Below, piece after piece: positions 1 through 11,457 of a stretch of DNA of 64,000 bases (its first letter is position 1; every line of letters begins with the position of its first letter). The translations under genes were made by a program, and so were the position numbers. Under the pieces are notes generated by a model. That model saw nothing but the letters and a program-made list of their open reading frames with translations, had not been told where the DNA came from and searched no databases. This stretch comes from Azohydromonas sediminis. GTDB taxonomy: Bacteria > Pseudomonadota > Gammaproteobacteria > Burkholderiales > Burkholderiaceae_C. The DNA lies in assembly GCF_003574675.1 (NCBI RefSeq), contig NZ_QOAZ01000005.1, positions 1 through 64,000 of the forward strand, in the 5' to 3' direction.

Positions 1-82
1 GGCACTTGTCTTCGGTTCCGTAGCGCTCGAGGAACTCGGGCATCGAAAGTCCGGCTTGAAACTGCACTCGGTTCATCGGCAT
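1..82 (-). CDS. IS1595 family transposase, N-terminal fragment
   Basis: Only the first 27 codons are in the window; the gene runs off the left edge. The protein begins MPMNRVQFQAGLSMPEF and continues LERYGTEDKC. This resembles the N-terminus of IS1595-family (DDE, ISXO2-like) transposases, in which a motif of this kind (VQFQxGLSMxEF) precedes a zinc-ribbon domain. The start at 82 was chosen because GGAGG lies six bases upstream; an internal ATG at 76 is the alternative. The call rests on 27 residues and on recognition of the family's usual N-terminus. Whether the full transposase is intact cannot be seen. Confidence 0.7.
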   Translation of the reverse strand, partial: MPMNRVQFQAGLSMPEFLERYGTEDKC

Positions 83-315
83 GGCGCGCCTCCAGCCAGT
101 AGGGATGCGGCCATCTTCCTGGCTCACAGGCTCAAAGACTGAGCCTGCTGAGGTTGCTCGCTAATCAGGTGAGTACACGGCCCAACCGGGAGGCCTCCGG
201 CGGCCCCTGCGGGGGGGCTGGAAGAGAGAGAATCCAAAAGCCCAAGCAGCCAACTTGACCGTCAGACCAGCCGGGTCTGACTCAAGCCAACAGGCCTCCT
301 CGAAACCCGGTGCGG
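1..315 (-). mobile_element. End of an IS1595-type insertion sequence, cut by the window edge
   Basis: This segment holds the start of a transposase gene (1-82) and about 230 bp of non-coding DNA upstream of it, reaching into a truncated dehydrogenase gene. Bases 260-280 form a perfect 8-bp inverted repeat, GTCAGACC-agccg-GGTCTGAC, flanked by an imperfect CTTGA/TCAAG extension. It may belong to the element's end or block outside transcription. The exact terminal repeat and target duplication cannot be placed because the other end lies outside the window. The right border is estimated at 305-320, where dehydrogenase coding sequence resumes. Confidence 0.6.
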
Positions 316-822
316 TTCAGCGGCGTGTCGCTCGCGGCGCTGCAGCTGGCCAAGGCGGCGGGCGCGAAGGTCATCGTGACGTCGCGCGACGCCGGCAAGC
401 TCGAGCGCGCGGTGCAGATGGGCGCCGACGGCGCGGTGCACGGCGCGACGCAGGACATCGCGCGCACGGTGCTCGAGATGACGGACGGCCGCGGCGTCGA
501 CGTCGTGATCGAGAACGTCGGCGCCGCGGTGTGGAGCGCGGCGCTGAAGAGCCTCGTGCGCGGCGGGCGGCTCGTCACCTGCGGCGCGACGACCGGCGAC
601 CAGCCCGGCGCCGACCTGCGCCGCATGTTCATCCGCCAGCTGAAGGTGTTCGGCTCGACGCTGGGCACGCTGGCCGAGTTCCGCGACCTGCTGGCGCTGT
701 GTGAACGCTCGCCGATGCGCCCGGTGATCGACAGCGTCTACCCGCTCGACGACGTGACGCAGGCGCTCGACCGCCTCGAGTCGGGCCGACAGTTCGGCAA
801 GGTCGCCGTGACCGTGGGGTAG
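310..822 (+). pseudogene. Zinc-binding/quinone oxidoreductase-like dehydrogenase, 5'-truncated by the IS
   Basis: The readable protein starts inside the nucleotide-binding fold of an MDR-family alcohol dehydrogenase/quinone oxidoreductase, at SGVSLAALQLAKAAGA. It runs to the normal C-terminus through the GRGVDVVIENVG and GGRLVTCGATTG segments and ends at 822. About 170 residues are left. The GroES-like catalytic domain and the start of the Rossmann fold, together roughly half of a 320-340 residue enzyme, are missing. No start codon or ribosome site belongs to this frame; the apparent ATG-less opening lies in IS sequence. The remnant is best read as a gene broken by insertion. The missing half should lie on the far side of the IS if it was a simple insertion. 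Confidence 0.75.
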
Positions 823-889
823 CTCACCGCGGGGGGGGGCACCAGGGCCTGCGACGGGGTTCGACCCGCGCCGCAGAGCACTTCCTACA

Positions 890-1864
890 ATGCCCCTCGT
901 GGACGAGTTGCACAAGTTCCTGTTCGAAGGCCTGCCGGTGCGCGGGATGCTGGTGCGGCTGACCACCGGCTGGCGCGAGCTGCTGCGCCGGCGCGATCCC
1001 GCCGCCGGCGGCATGGGCGCGTTCCCGGCGCCGGTGCGCGAGCTGCTCGGCGAGATGGCCGCGGCCGGTGCGCTGATGCAGTCGAACATCAAGTTCAACG
1101 GCGCGCTCGTGCTGCAGATGCACGGCGACGGCCCGGTCAAGCTCGCGGTCGTCGAGGTGCAGCCCGACCTCGCGTTTCGCGCCACCGCGAAGGTGATCGG
1201 CGACGTGCCGGCCGACGCGCGGCTCGAGGCGCTGCTCAACGTGCACGGGCAGGGGCGCTGCGCGATCACGCTCGACCCGAAGGACCGCCTGCCGGGGCAG
1301 CAGCCGTACCAGGGCATCGTGCCGCTGCATGGCGACCGCCGCGAACCGCTGCAGCACCTCGCGCAGGTGCTCGAGCACTACATGCTGCAGTCCGAGCAGC
1401 TCGACACCCGGCTCGTGCTGGCCGCCAGCGACGACGTCGCCGCCGGCCTGCTGATCCAGCGGCTGCCGGTCGAGGGTGCGGGCAACCTGGGCGCGCGCAA
1501 CGAGGACGAGATCGGGCTGAACGAGCACTTCAACCGCATCGCGCACCTGGCGGCGACGCTGACCCGCGACGAGCTGCTGACGCTCGACGTCGACACGATC
1601 CTGCGCCGCCTGTTCTGGGAGGAGACGCTGCGCCGCTTCGAGCCGCTGCACCCGCGCTTCGCGTGCTCCTGCTCGCGCGAGCGCGTCGGCCGCATGCTGC
1701 TCGGGCTCGGGCGCGACGAGGTCGACGGCCTGATCGCCGAGCGCGGCGAGGCCGAGGTCGGCTGCGACTTCTGCGGCGCGCACTACCGCTTCGACGCCGT
1801 CGACGTCGGCGAGCTGTTCACGCCGCCGGCCGACCAGCCGCCGTCGAGCGCGTCGGTGCAGTGA
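890..1864 (+). CDS. hslO: Hsp33 family redox-regulated chaperonin HslO
   Basis: Cytoplasmic holdase that is activated when oxidative stress releases zinc from a C-terminal cysteine cluster. The N-terminus (DELHKFLFEGLPVRGMLVRL) is typical of Hsp33. The zinc site is present as CSC at about residues 259-261 and CDFC at 292-295, so redox switching should be intact. The length, about 324 residues, fits the family. The start is uncertain: ATG 890 is embedded in a TACAAT box (886-891), and GTG 899 (giving VDELHKF...) matches family N-termini better. If TACAAT is the -10 element, transcription would begin almost exactly at 899. The gene stands alone on the plus strand between the broken dehydrogenase and a convergent minus-strand operon. 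Confidence 0.93.
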   Translation: MPLVDELHKFLFEGLPVRGMLVRLTTGWRELLRRRDPAAGGMGAFPAPVRELLGEMAAAGALMQSNIKFNGALVLQMHGDGPVKLAVVEVQPDLAFRATAKVIGDVPADARLEALLNVHGQGRCAITLDPKDRLPGQQPYQGIVPLHGDRREPLQHLAQVLEHYMLQSEQLDTRLVLAASDDVAAGLLIQRLPVEGAGNLGARNEDEIGLNEHFNRIAHLAATLTRDELLTLDVDTILRRLFWEETLRRFEPLHPRFACSCSRERVGRMLLGLGRDEVDGLIAERGEAEVGCDFCGAHYRFDAVDVGELFTPPADQPPSSASVQ

Positions 1865-1885
1865 GGCGCTCGACGGCTGCGCGCG

Positions 1886-2569
1886 TCAGCGCGGCGCGGC
1901 CTCGCGCAGCCGCTTGGCCGCGTGCTCGCAGTCGGGCATGTCGCACTCGCGGCACACCCAGGTCCACGCGGCCTGCGCCGCCTCGCGCCGTGCCAGCCGC
2001 GTGAACAGCCCGGCGTCGGGCGCGGCGTGCGCGCGCAGCAGCGGCGTCAGCGCGTCGAGCGCGGCCTCGACGCGGGCCTCGCCGGCCCCCCCGACCACCG
2101 ACCACGCGAGCCCGTGGTCGACCAGCGCCTGACGCACCAAACGGTCGACCGGCGCGCGCACGTGTGGGCCGTCGCGCTGCAGCCCGTCGGGCTCCCACGG
2201 CAGGTCGACCGCGGTCAGCAGCGTCGCCGCGTAGCTGCGGTGCGCCTGCGCGGCCAGGCCGTGCAGCGAGCGGTCGTCGAACAGCAGCTCGCTGTAGACG
2301 GCCGTCATCAGCGGCGTCGTGTCGGCGACGACCCACGCGTGCGCCGCGGCCGCCGCGGCGATGCGGCGCTGCTGCTCGGCGGCGATCGCCGCCTGCTCGT
2401 CGGCGCGCGGCGTGCGGCCTTCGCGTGCGCACCACTCGCGCAGCCACTCGCCGACCCAGGTCGTCGGCTGGCCCGTCAGCGCGGCGATGCGCTCGGCCAG
2501 CGCCCGTGCGAGCGTCGTCTTGCCGGTGCTCTCGGCGCCGACGATCGCGATCACGCGGCCGCCGCTCAC
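1886..2569 (-). CDS. NadR/Ttd14-type ATPase, probable nicotinamide riboside kinase
   Basis: A 227-residue P-loop protein with Walker A GAESTGKTT at about residues 11-19. It matches the kinase (C-terminal) domain of NadR but lacks the NadR repressor and adenylyltransferase domains. The inferred job is phosphorylation of nicotinamide riboside to NMN in the cytoplasm. Context supports this: its GTG start overlaps the stop of pnuC by 4 bp (GTGA), so the two are translationally coupled, and PnuC takes up nicotinamide riboside. The C-terminal stretch CRECDMPDCEHAAKRL carries three cysteines that could bind metal. The longer open frame upstream is read-through into pnuC and was not used. Being last in the pyrG-eno-ftsB operon suggests read-through expression. 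Confidence 0.8.
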   Translation of the reverse strand: MSGGRVIAIVGAESTGKTTLARALAERIAALTGQPTTWVGEWLREWCAREGRTPRADEQAAIAAEQQRRIAAAAAAHAWVVADTTPLMTAVYSELLFDDRSLHGLAAQAHRSYAATLLTAVDLPWEPDGLQRDGPHVRAPVDRLVRQALVDHGLAWSVVGGAGEARVEAALDALTPLLRAHAAPDAGLFTRLARREAAQAAWTWVCRECDMPDCEHAAKRLREAAPR

Positions 2570-3198
2570 GCGCGCACCGCCTGCGCGTGCGCGAGCCGGC
2601 GCCACGTGCGCCAGCCCACCGCCGCCATCACGACGAACAGCGCGTACAGCAGCACCGTCAGCCACAGCCCCTTCCACGCGAACAGCCCGACACTGACGAC
2701 GTTGACCCCGATCCACGCCGGCCAGTTCTCGACGTACTTGCGCCCGAGCAGCCACTGGCCGGCCAGGCTGCCGACGGTGGGCAGCGCGTCGAAGTAGGGC
2801 ACGTCGCTGTCGGTGGCGCGGTCGAGGAAGGCGCCCAGCAGCGGCCACGCGGCGAGCACGAAGGCCACGACGCCCACGAGGCGCCGGCCGTCGAGGTGAC
2901 GCACGCGCAGCGCGCCGCCGTCGTCACCGGTGCCGCGCAGCCACTGCCACCAGCCCCACGCCGCGACCGCGATGAACACGAGCTGCAGGCTCGCTTCGCC
3001 GTAGAGCTTGTAGTCGGCGAACAGCAGCCCGTACAGCGCCGACGACACCATCGCCAGCGGCCACGCGAGCGGGTTGACGCGCCAGTTGCACACGACCATC
3101 CACACCGCGAGCACGAACGCGACGACCTCGGTCCACGTGACCGGGCTGCCCCACAGCGCGAACGCCTGCGCGCCGACCAGCGCCCACAGCAGCTCCAT
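2566..3198 (-). CDS. pnuC: Nicotinamide riboside transporter PnuC
   Basis: A 210-residue polytopic inner-membrane protein with about seven hydrophobic segments. Family hallmarks are WRVNPLAWPLAMVSSALYG, the LFADYKLYGEASLQLVF helix and a late WPAWIGVNVVSVGLF helix. PnuC proteins facilitate uptake of nicotinamide riboside, which is trapped by phosphorylation. The kinase needed for trapping is encoded immediately downstream with a 4-bp overlap. Eight bases separate it from ftsB upstream, so it is part of the same transcript. No riboswitch or dedicated promoter is visible before it. Confidence 0.92.
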   Translation of the reverse strand: MELLWALVGAQAFALWGSPVTWTEVVAFVLAVWMVVCNWRVNPLAWPLAMVSSALYGLLFADYKLYGEASLQLVFIAVAAWGWWQWLRGTGDDGGALRVRHLDGRRLVGVVAFVLAAWPLLGAFLDRATDSDVPYFDALPTVGSLAGQWLLGRKYVENWPAWIGVNVVSVGLFAWKGLWLTVLLYALFVVMAAVGWRTWRRLAHAQAVRA

Positions 3199-3205
3199 CG
3201 CGCGC

Positions 3206-3484
3206 TCAGCGACGTGTGATCTGGACGAGGATCTCGTCGGGCTTGACCATCCCGAGCTCGGCGCGCGCCTTCTCCTCGACCATCTCGAGCCCCTCCTTGA
3301 GGTCGCCCACTTCGACGGCGAGTTGCTCGTTGCGCGCGCGCGCCGCGTCGTTGACCGCCTGCTGGTCGGCGAGCTGTGCGCGCAGCGACATCACGTGCGG
3401 CACGCTGCCCTGGCCGATCCACAGCTGCGCCTGCACCACCGCGAGCAGCGCGACGAGCCCTGCGGTGACCCAGCGCGCCGCCAT
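3206..3484 (-). CDS. ftsB: Cell division protein FtsB
   Basis: A 92-residue bitopic membrane protein: a short cytoplasmic start, one transmembrane helix (about residues 6-22), then a periplasmic coiled coil rich in A/E/L/R to about residue 70. FtsB forms a complex with FtsL and FtsQ at the septum. Position directly downstream of eno is the conserved location of ftsB in Proteobacteria and supports the call, since sequence alone is weakly diagnostic for this small protein. It is separated from eno by 18 bp and from pnuC by 7 bp. Confidence 0.9.
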   Translation of the reverse strand: MAARWVTAGLVALLAVVQAQLWIGQGSVPHVMSLRAQLADQQAVNDAARARNEQLAVEVGDLKEGLEMVEEKARAELGMVKPDEILVQITRR

Positions 3485-3502
3485 CGGGGTGCCGAGCGCC
3501 GC

Positions 3503-4825
<1,323 letters not shown>

Positions 4826-5134
4826 TCAGACGGGGGCGGCGACGCCCTCGACGAGCACCATGTTGAAGTACTCTGTGGTGCCTACGCGCTTGGCGCGCGC
4901 GGCACGGTACGGCTCGCTGTCGTAGAACGCCTTGGCCTGCTCGAAGCTCGGGAAGCGCAGCAGCGCGACGCGGTGTGGCTGCCAGTCGCCTTCGAGCGTT
5001 TCGTGGCGGCCGCCGCGCACGAGGTACTCGCCGCCGAAGGCCTTCACGGCGGCCGGGGCGTCGGCCATGTACTGCTTGTACTGCTCGAGGTCGCGGATGT
5101 GCATCTCGACGATCAGGTACGCCGGCGCGCTCAT
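4826..5134 (-). CDS. DUF1330 domain-containing protein
   Basis: A 102-residue protein with the dimeric alpha-beta barrel pattern of DUF1330: YLIVEMHIRD, YKQYMADAPAAVKAFGGEYLVRGG, then FPSFEQAKAFYDSEPYRAARAKR. The molecular function of the family is not established. It lies 10 bp downstream of kdsA and 39 bp upstream of eno in the same operon. This small gene often accompanies kdsA-eno in Burkholderiales, so it is probably a stable passenger and not a recent arrival. Confidence 0.9.
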   Translation of the reverse strand: MSAPAYLIVEMHIRDLEQYKQYMADAPAAVKAFGGEYLVRGGRHETLEGDWQPHRVALLRFPSFEQAKAFYDSEPYRAARAKRVGTTEYFNMVLVEGVAAPV

Positions 5135-5144
5135 CGGGGGCTCC

Positions 5145-6002
5145 TCAGCAGCCGAAGTCGTTTTCCAGCAGCGGCTGGCTCTTGACGACGCGGTCGAGCG
5201 ACTGCAGCTGCTCGAGCAGCGCCTTCATGTGCTTGAGCGGCACGGCGTTCGGCCCGTCGGACAGCGCGCGGGCCGGGTCGGGGTGCGTCTCCATGAACAG
5301 GCCCGCGATGCCCACCGCGACCGCGGCGCGCGCGAGCACCGGCACGAACTCGCGCTGGCCGCCGCTGCTGGTGCCCTGCCCGCCGGGGAGCTGCACGCTG
5401 TGCGTGGCGTCGAACACCACCGGCGCGCCGGTCTCGCGCATGATCGCGAGGCTGCGCATGTCGGAGACGAGGTTGTTGTAGCCGAAGCTCACGCCGCGCT
5501 CGCAGGCCATGAAGACGTCGTCGGGCAGGCCCTTCTCGCGCGCGGCGGCGCGGGCCTTGTCGATCACGTTCTTCATGTCGTGCGGCGCGAGGAACTGGCC
5601 CTTCTTGATGTTGACCGGCTTGCCGCTTTGCGCGACGGCGCGGATGAAGTCGGTCTGCCGGCACAGGAACGCGGGCGTCTGCAGCACGTCGACCACCGCC
5701 GCGACCGCCGGCACGTCGGCCTCGGTGTGCACGTCGGTCAGCACCGGCACGCCGATCTCGCGCCGCACCTTGGCCAGGATCTCGAGGCCCTTGTCCATGC
5801 CGGGGCCGCGGAAGCTCGCACCGCTCGAGCGGTTGGCCTTGTCGTAGCTCGACTTGAAGATGAACGGGATGCCCAGCGCGGAGGTGATCTCCTTCAGCCG
5901 GCCGGCGACGTCCATCTGCAGCTGCTCGCTCTCGACGACGCAGGGCCCGGCGATCAGGAAGAACGGCCGCTCGAGGCCGACGTCGAAGCCGCACAGTTTC
6001 AT
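5145..6002 (-). CDS. kdsA: 3-deoxy-8-phosphooctulonate synthase (KDO-8-P synthase)
   Basis: Condenses phosphoenolpyruvate with arabinose 5-phosphate to make KDO 8-phosphate, the precursor of the lipopolysaccharide inner core. The 285-residue TIM-barrel enzyme shows [10 protein letters not shown] near the N-terminus, [12 protein letters not shown], and the late [21 protein letters not shown] segment, all characteristic. Together with the neighbouring eno it could couple PEP supply and use. Twenty-two bases separate it from pyrG upstream. Start at 6002 gives the usual [11 protein letters not shown]-terminus. Confidence 0.97.
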   Translation of the reverse strand: MKLCGFDVGLERPFFLIAGPCVVESEQLQMDVAGRLKEITSALGIPFIFKSSYDKANRSSGASFRGPGMDKGLEILAKVRREIGVPVLTDVHTEADVPAVAAVVDVLQTPAFLCRQTDFIRAVAQSGKPVNIKKGQFLAPHDMKNVIDKARAAAREKGLPDDVFMACERGVSFGYNNLVSDMRSLAIMRETGAPVVFDATHSVQLPGGQGTSSGGQREFVPVLARAAVAVGIAGLFMETHPDPARALSDGPNAVPLKHMKALLEQLQSLDRVVKSQPLLENDFGC

Positions 6003-6024
6003 GGTCGGGATCCCCAGGCGAGGG

Positions 6025-7751
<1,727 letters not shown>

Positions 7752-7801
7752 GGCAGCGCCCCCGCCGGGCCCGGGCCGCGCCTGCGGACGCGGCGGGGTG
7801 G

Positions 7802-10800
7802 TCAGTTGCCCGCCAGCCGCAACGATCCGCTCGTGACGCTGTAGTTCTGGCCGTTGCCGCTGGTGACTAGCACGCTGCCGGCGTAGGTGCCGCCGGCGCT
7901 GGCACCCTGCTGACCGGCGACCCAAGTGTTGCCGACAGCGCCGACCGTGTTGCCGGCCGCGGTGCCCACCCGCACGCCCGGCTTGCTCGCGTTCAGGCCG
8001 AGGAGGGTGTTGCCGCCGGGCTGCGCCGCGGTGCCGAGGTCGAGCACCGATCCGGCGGCGCCATTGAGCAGCAGCCCGGCGCCGTCGGCCTGCGCGCCGC
8101 CGTTGTTGGCGATCGTCGCGTTGCGCACCGTCAGCGTGTAGACGCCGCCGTAGTAAGGCGGATTCGCCAGCCCGCCCAGCCGCACGCCCGCGCCGCCGTT
8201 GTCCTGGATCTGGCCACCGGTGATCGACAGCGTGCCGCCGTGCGGCAGGTGGATCGCGTTGCCGGTGAAGTTCTGCAGCACGCTGTCGGTCAGCGTGACG
8301 GTGGGCTCGCTGTACTCGCCGGCGTTGGGGGTGATGCCCTCGGTCGCGCCCTGCAGCGTGCTGTCGGCGATCGTCACCTGGGCCGCGCCGGTGATGCCGA
8401 CGATGCCGAAGAACGGGCCGCTGACGGTCGCGTTGGCCAGTTCGAGCGACGCGCCCGCGCCGATGAGCGCGAAGGCCCGATAGCGGCTGGTGCTGCCGGC
8501 CTGCGTCACCGTGCTGCCGTTGGCGAGCGTGAGCTTGGCGCTGCCGCCGGCGATGCAGAAGGCGATCGGGTGGTCGAACGCACCGCCCGAGACGGGTCCG
8601 AGTTCGACCGCCACACCGTGCAGCGTGACCTGCGCGCTGCCGCCGAGCGACATGAACTTGCCCTGGTTGCAGCCCTGCCCCGCCGAGGCCAGTGCCGGAT
8701 GGCTGAAGCGGCCACCGCTGACCGTCACGCCGCCGCTGCCGTGGGCCGCGTTGGTGTTGGTGAATTCGCCAGTGAAGTCGCTCGCCAGGTAGTTGAAGTT
8801 GGCCATGCCGTTAGTGTCGAGGCTGACGGTGGCGTTGGCGCAGCCGTTGCAGTAGGACATCACGTTGGTGAAGCGGCCGAAGGTCACGCCCTTCAACTGC
8901 ACGCTGGCGTTGTTGGGCAGGACGACCGCCGGGCCGTAGCCGTGATTGGTGTCGCCGTTCACCGTGGTCAGGTTCACGCCGATCAGCGTGGCGGCGCCCT
9001 GCGCGACGATGCCGAAGTTCAGCGTCGCCTGCCCCGGCGTGCTGGCGCGCAGCGTGCGGCCTGCGGGCAGCGGACGAGTCCTGTTGTCGGCGGCGCTGGC
9101 GCCGGCCGCGACTTCGTCGGCCCAGGTGTAGGTGCCGTTGGCCAGCCACACCGTGCCGTCGGCACCGACCTCGGCAAAGGCTTTGGTCAGCGTCTTGTAC
9201 GGCTGCGCCTGCGTGCCGGGGTTGCTGTCGCTGCCGTTGGGCGAGACGTAGCGGTCGGCGCTGACCGGCAGGGTCACCAGCACGGTGGTCGCCGCGCTGG
9301 TGGCGTGATTGCCGGCGGCGTCGAACGCCTTGGCGGTGAAGCTCACGTTGCCGACGTCCGCTTCCGTGAGGTTCACGCTCTGCGTGAAGCCGTCGCCCGG
9401 CGTGCCGTCGGTGCCGACCGGCGTGGCGCCGCGGTAGAACTCGACCTGCGTGACGCCGACGTTGTCGGTGACGTTGGCGGTGAGCAGCGTGCTGCCCGGC
9501 GCGCTGAGGGTGCCCGGGTTGGCCGACAGCGTCACCGTGGGCGCCGTGGTGTCGGGTGCGACGGTGACGGTCACCGTCTTCGTCGCCGTGCTGCTGTTGG
9601 GGCCGCTGGCGGTGAGCGTGAAGGTGCGCGTGCTGTCGACGCTCACCTGCACCGAGCCGCTGTCGTTGACGGTCTGTGCCGTGACGTCACCCACGCCCTG
9701 GTCGATGCTCACGGCGGTCGCGTTGGCCACCGTCCACGACAGCGTCGTCGTGCCCGAAGGCGGCGCGATCGTGGCCGGGCTGGCGGCGAAGCTGGCCACC
9801 TCGACGGTGGGCGACACGCGCGTGACCTTGACGATCTTCGTGTTGGCATGGTTGCCGGCGGCGTCGAACACGCGGCCGTAGAACCAGCGCACCAGCGGGT
9901 CGGTCTGGTTGAAGGGAATCGACGCGGGCGGGGTGTTGGCCGACGCCGAAAGGTACTGCGTCGGGTTGCCCGGTGGCATCACGTTGGGAAGCGTCGCCAG
10001 CAGCACGTGGGCGAACTGCGGCTGCGGTCCGGCGGGGCCATCGACCATGCTCATCTTCAGTTCCCACAGCTCGCCGAAGCTGCCCGCCTTCTTGTTGTCG
10101 GCGCCGCCGATGAAGTAGCGCATCGTGCCGCTCCCGTCGAGGTTCAGCGTCACGACTTTCGGGTCGGTCGCGCCGTTGCCGGGCGGCTGATCGGTGATGA
10201 CCAGGTAGCCGCTGGGCGGCGTCTTGTCGGCCAGCAGCTTGAAATTGCCCGCGGCCACCTGCGACAGCTTGCACGAGGCCTTACCCGGCGCGACGGTGCA
10301 CGGCAGCAGGTTGAGCGCCGTGGCGCTGTTGCCGATCAGCAGCGGCGGCGCCGGCGGCGCGTTGATCTGGCACAGCGCGCCGCCCGCGCCGCGCAGCAGC
10401 TCCATCGCCGCGTAGACGTCCTCGGCATCCTCGCGCGGCACGACGCTGTAGCCGATCGAGAACGCGCCCGGTTGGTCCTCCCAGTCGCAGTGCGGCGCCG
10501 GCGTGGAGTCCCAGTAGGTGGCGTTCTGCGGGATGCACTGCGCGTATGACTGGCCGGCGCCGTTGTTGGCGTTGCCGTCGACGTAGCTGCTGCTCTTCAG
10601 GCACCCGGACGGGCAGGTATCGCCGGGCACCCATTCCATACCCAGCGGCTTGCCGCCCGTGCCGTTGCAGGACTTGCCGGTGTCGGGGGGAGGATTGCTG
10701 GGCAAGCCCGAGAGGGCCGAGCCGCGCACGCGGGTGCCAGCGAGTTGCACGTCGTCGGTGGCGAACTCCCAAGTCGCCGCTTCGGACAGCGTGCCCAGCG

Positions 10801-11083
10801 AGCCGACGATGCGGTAGAGCGAGCCCGGCACGTACAGCGGGTCGGCGGCGGTCTCGGCGTCGGGATCGACCTTCTCGATCGCCAGCGTGCTCGCTTCGCT
10901 GACCGCGCCCGGCGGTATGGTCAGCGTCACCTTGCCGTCGTCCGAGGTGATGACCGCGCCGGCCGCGGTGACGTTGGGCTCGGCGCCGCCGCCTGTGCCG
11001 CCACCCCCGCCGCAGCCCGAGATCCAGGCAACCGCGACCGCAGCCATCAGCACCCGCCGTGCCGTCGTCGTCTGTCGTTTCAT
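7802..11083 (-). CDS. Large lipoprotein with ZU5-like, Ig-like and right-handed beta-helix domains
   Basis: A 1093-residue secreted lipoprotein. The signal peptide ends in a lipobox ISGC at about residues 20-23, followed by a glycine-rich linker. Residues about 30-75 (AGAVITSDDGKVTLTIPPGAV) resemble a ZU5 domain. The middle has two Ig-like segments, near 424-510 and 511-605. At about 608 a DUF1565-type opening (RYVSPNGSDSNPGTQAQPYKT) begins a parallel beta-helix of repeated hydrophobic/glycine strands running to the C-terminus. Such architecture suggests a surface protein that binds or cleaves polysaccharide, but no catalytic residues can be assigned. The start at 11083 has GGGAG seven bases upstream; the longer open frame reads through non-coding DNA. 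Two 11-bp-spaced repeats lie 75 bp upstream, suggesting control by the adjacent regulator. Confidence 0.8.
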   Translation of the reverse strand: MKRQTTTARRVLMAAVAVAWISGCGGGGGTGGGAEPNVTAAGAVITSDDGKVTLTIPPGAVSEASTLAIEKVDPDAETAADPLYVPGSLYRIVGSLGTLSEAATWEFATDDVQLAGTRVRGSALSGLPSNPPPDTGKSCNGTGGKPLGMEWVPGDTCPSGCLKSSSYVDGNANNGAGQSYAQCIPQNATYWDSTPAPHCDWEDQPGAFSIGYSVVPREDAEDVYAAMELLRGAGGALCQINAPPAPPLLIGNSATALNLLPCTVAPGKASCKLSQVAAGNFKLLADKTPPSGYLVITDQPPGNGATDPKVVTLNLDGSGTMRYFIGGADNKKAGSFGELWELKMSMVDGPAGPQPQFAHVLLATLPNVMPPGNPTQYLSASANTPPASIPFNQTDPLVRWFYGRVFDAAGNHANTKIVKVTRVSPTVEVASFAASPATIAPPSGTTTLSWTVANATAVSIDQGVGDVTAQTVNDSGSVQVSVDSTRTFTLTASGPNSSTATKTVTVTVAPDTTAPTVTLSANPGTLSAPGSTLLTANVTDNVGVTQVEFYRGATPVGTDGTPGDGFTQSVNLTEADVGNVSFTAKAFDAAGNHATSAATTVLVTLPVSADRYVSPNGSDSNPGTQAQPYKTLTKAFAEVGADGTVWLANGTYTWADEVAAGASAADNRTRPLPAGRTLRASTPGQATLNFGIVAQGAATLIGVNLTTVNGDTNHGYGPAVVLPNNASVQLKGVTFGRFTNVMSYCNGCANATVSLDTNGMANFNYLASDFTGEFTNTNAAHGSGGVTVSGGRFSHPALASAGQGCNQGKFMSLGGSAQVTLHGVAVELGPVSGGAFDHPIAFCIAGGSAKLTLANGSTVTQAGSTSRYRAFALIGAGASLELANATVSGPFFGIVGITGAAQVTIADSTLQGATEGITPNAGEYSEPTVTLTDSVLQNFTGNAIHLPHGGTLSITGGQIQDNGGAGVRLGGLANPPYYGGVYTLTVRNATIANNGGAQADGAGLLLNGAAGSVLDLGTAAQPGGNTLLGLNASKPGVRVGTAAGNTVGAVGNTWVAGQQGASAGGTYAGSVLVTSGNGQNYSVTSGSLRLAGN

Positions 11084-11457
11084 CGTGCTTCTCCCTTCCC
11101 CCGTCCGCGCGGCGGTGGCACCGTGACCGCCTCGGCCGCAGGTTCGCCGGCGAGGTCCTACGGATGACCTACCGAATCGGCTCGCCCCCTCGAAGGGGGG
11201 GTCGTGCGGCACGCTCGGCGGCGGCAGCACGCAGCGCACGCGGGCATGGCCGGTTCGCGCCGCGACCGCAGGGCCGCAGGGGAGCGGAGGGTGCCAGCGC
11301 GCGCGGCGCGGGCGCAGGCGCGCGAGCGCGACGCGCGCGCGGGCGAGCCAGCGGCGAAGAAGGGGCGACAGGGGCATGGTCGGTTGCGTCGCGCGGCGTC
11401 GGCGCCGCGTCGGGCCGACTGTCGCGGCCCAGGTCCTACCGATCGTCTACCGATCGG
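11084..11457. other. 374-bp intergenic region between lipoprotein and regulator genes
   Basis: No convincing gene is seen here. It holds two clusters of CTACCGA-type repeats (11158-11177 and 11436-11466). Next to the first is a short hairpin, CCCCCT-cga-AGGGGG (11185-11199). The rest, about 11200-11430, is extremely GC-rich. The open frame read here on the minus strand has a composition typical of non-coding high-GC DNA. The segment may be a dispersed intergenic repeat, but this cannot be tested from one copy. Confidence 0.5.
11158..11177. promoter_or_regulatory. Direct-repeat operator, two copies of CTACCGA type, 11-bp period
   Basis: CTACGGATG at 11158 and CTACCGAAT at 11169 start exactly 11 bp apart. 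They lie 75 bp before the start codon of the beta-helix lipoprotein, where an activator would contact its promoter. Seven-base repeats with four-base spacers are the known target layout of SARP-type winged-helix regulators, and the neighbouring gene encodes a protein ending in such a domain. Binding is inferred. Confidence 0.5.

Noticed and set aside
11084..11377. N-terminal extension of the beta-helix lipoprotein reading through the intergenic region
   Set aside because: The lipoprotein signal peptide and ribosome site define the start at 11083; the upstream residues are Arg/Pro-rich non-coding-like sequence containing the operator repeats.
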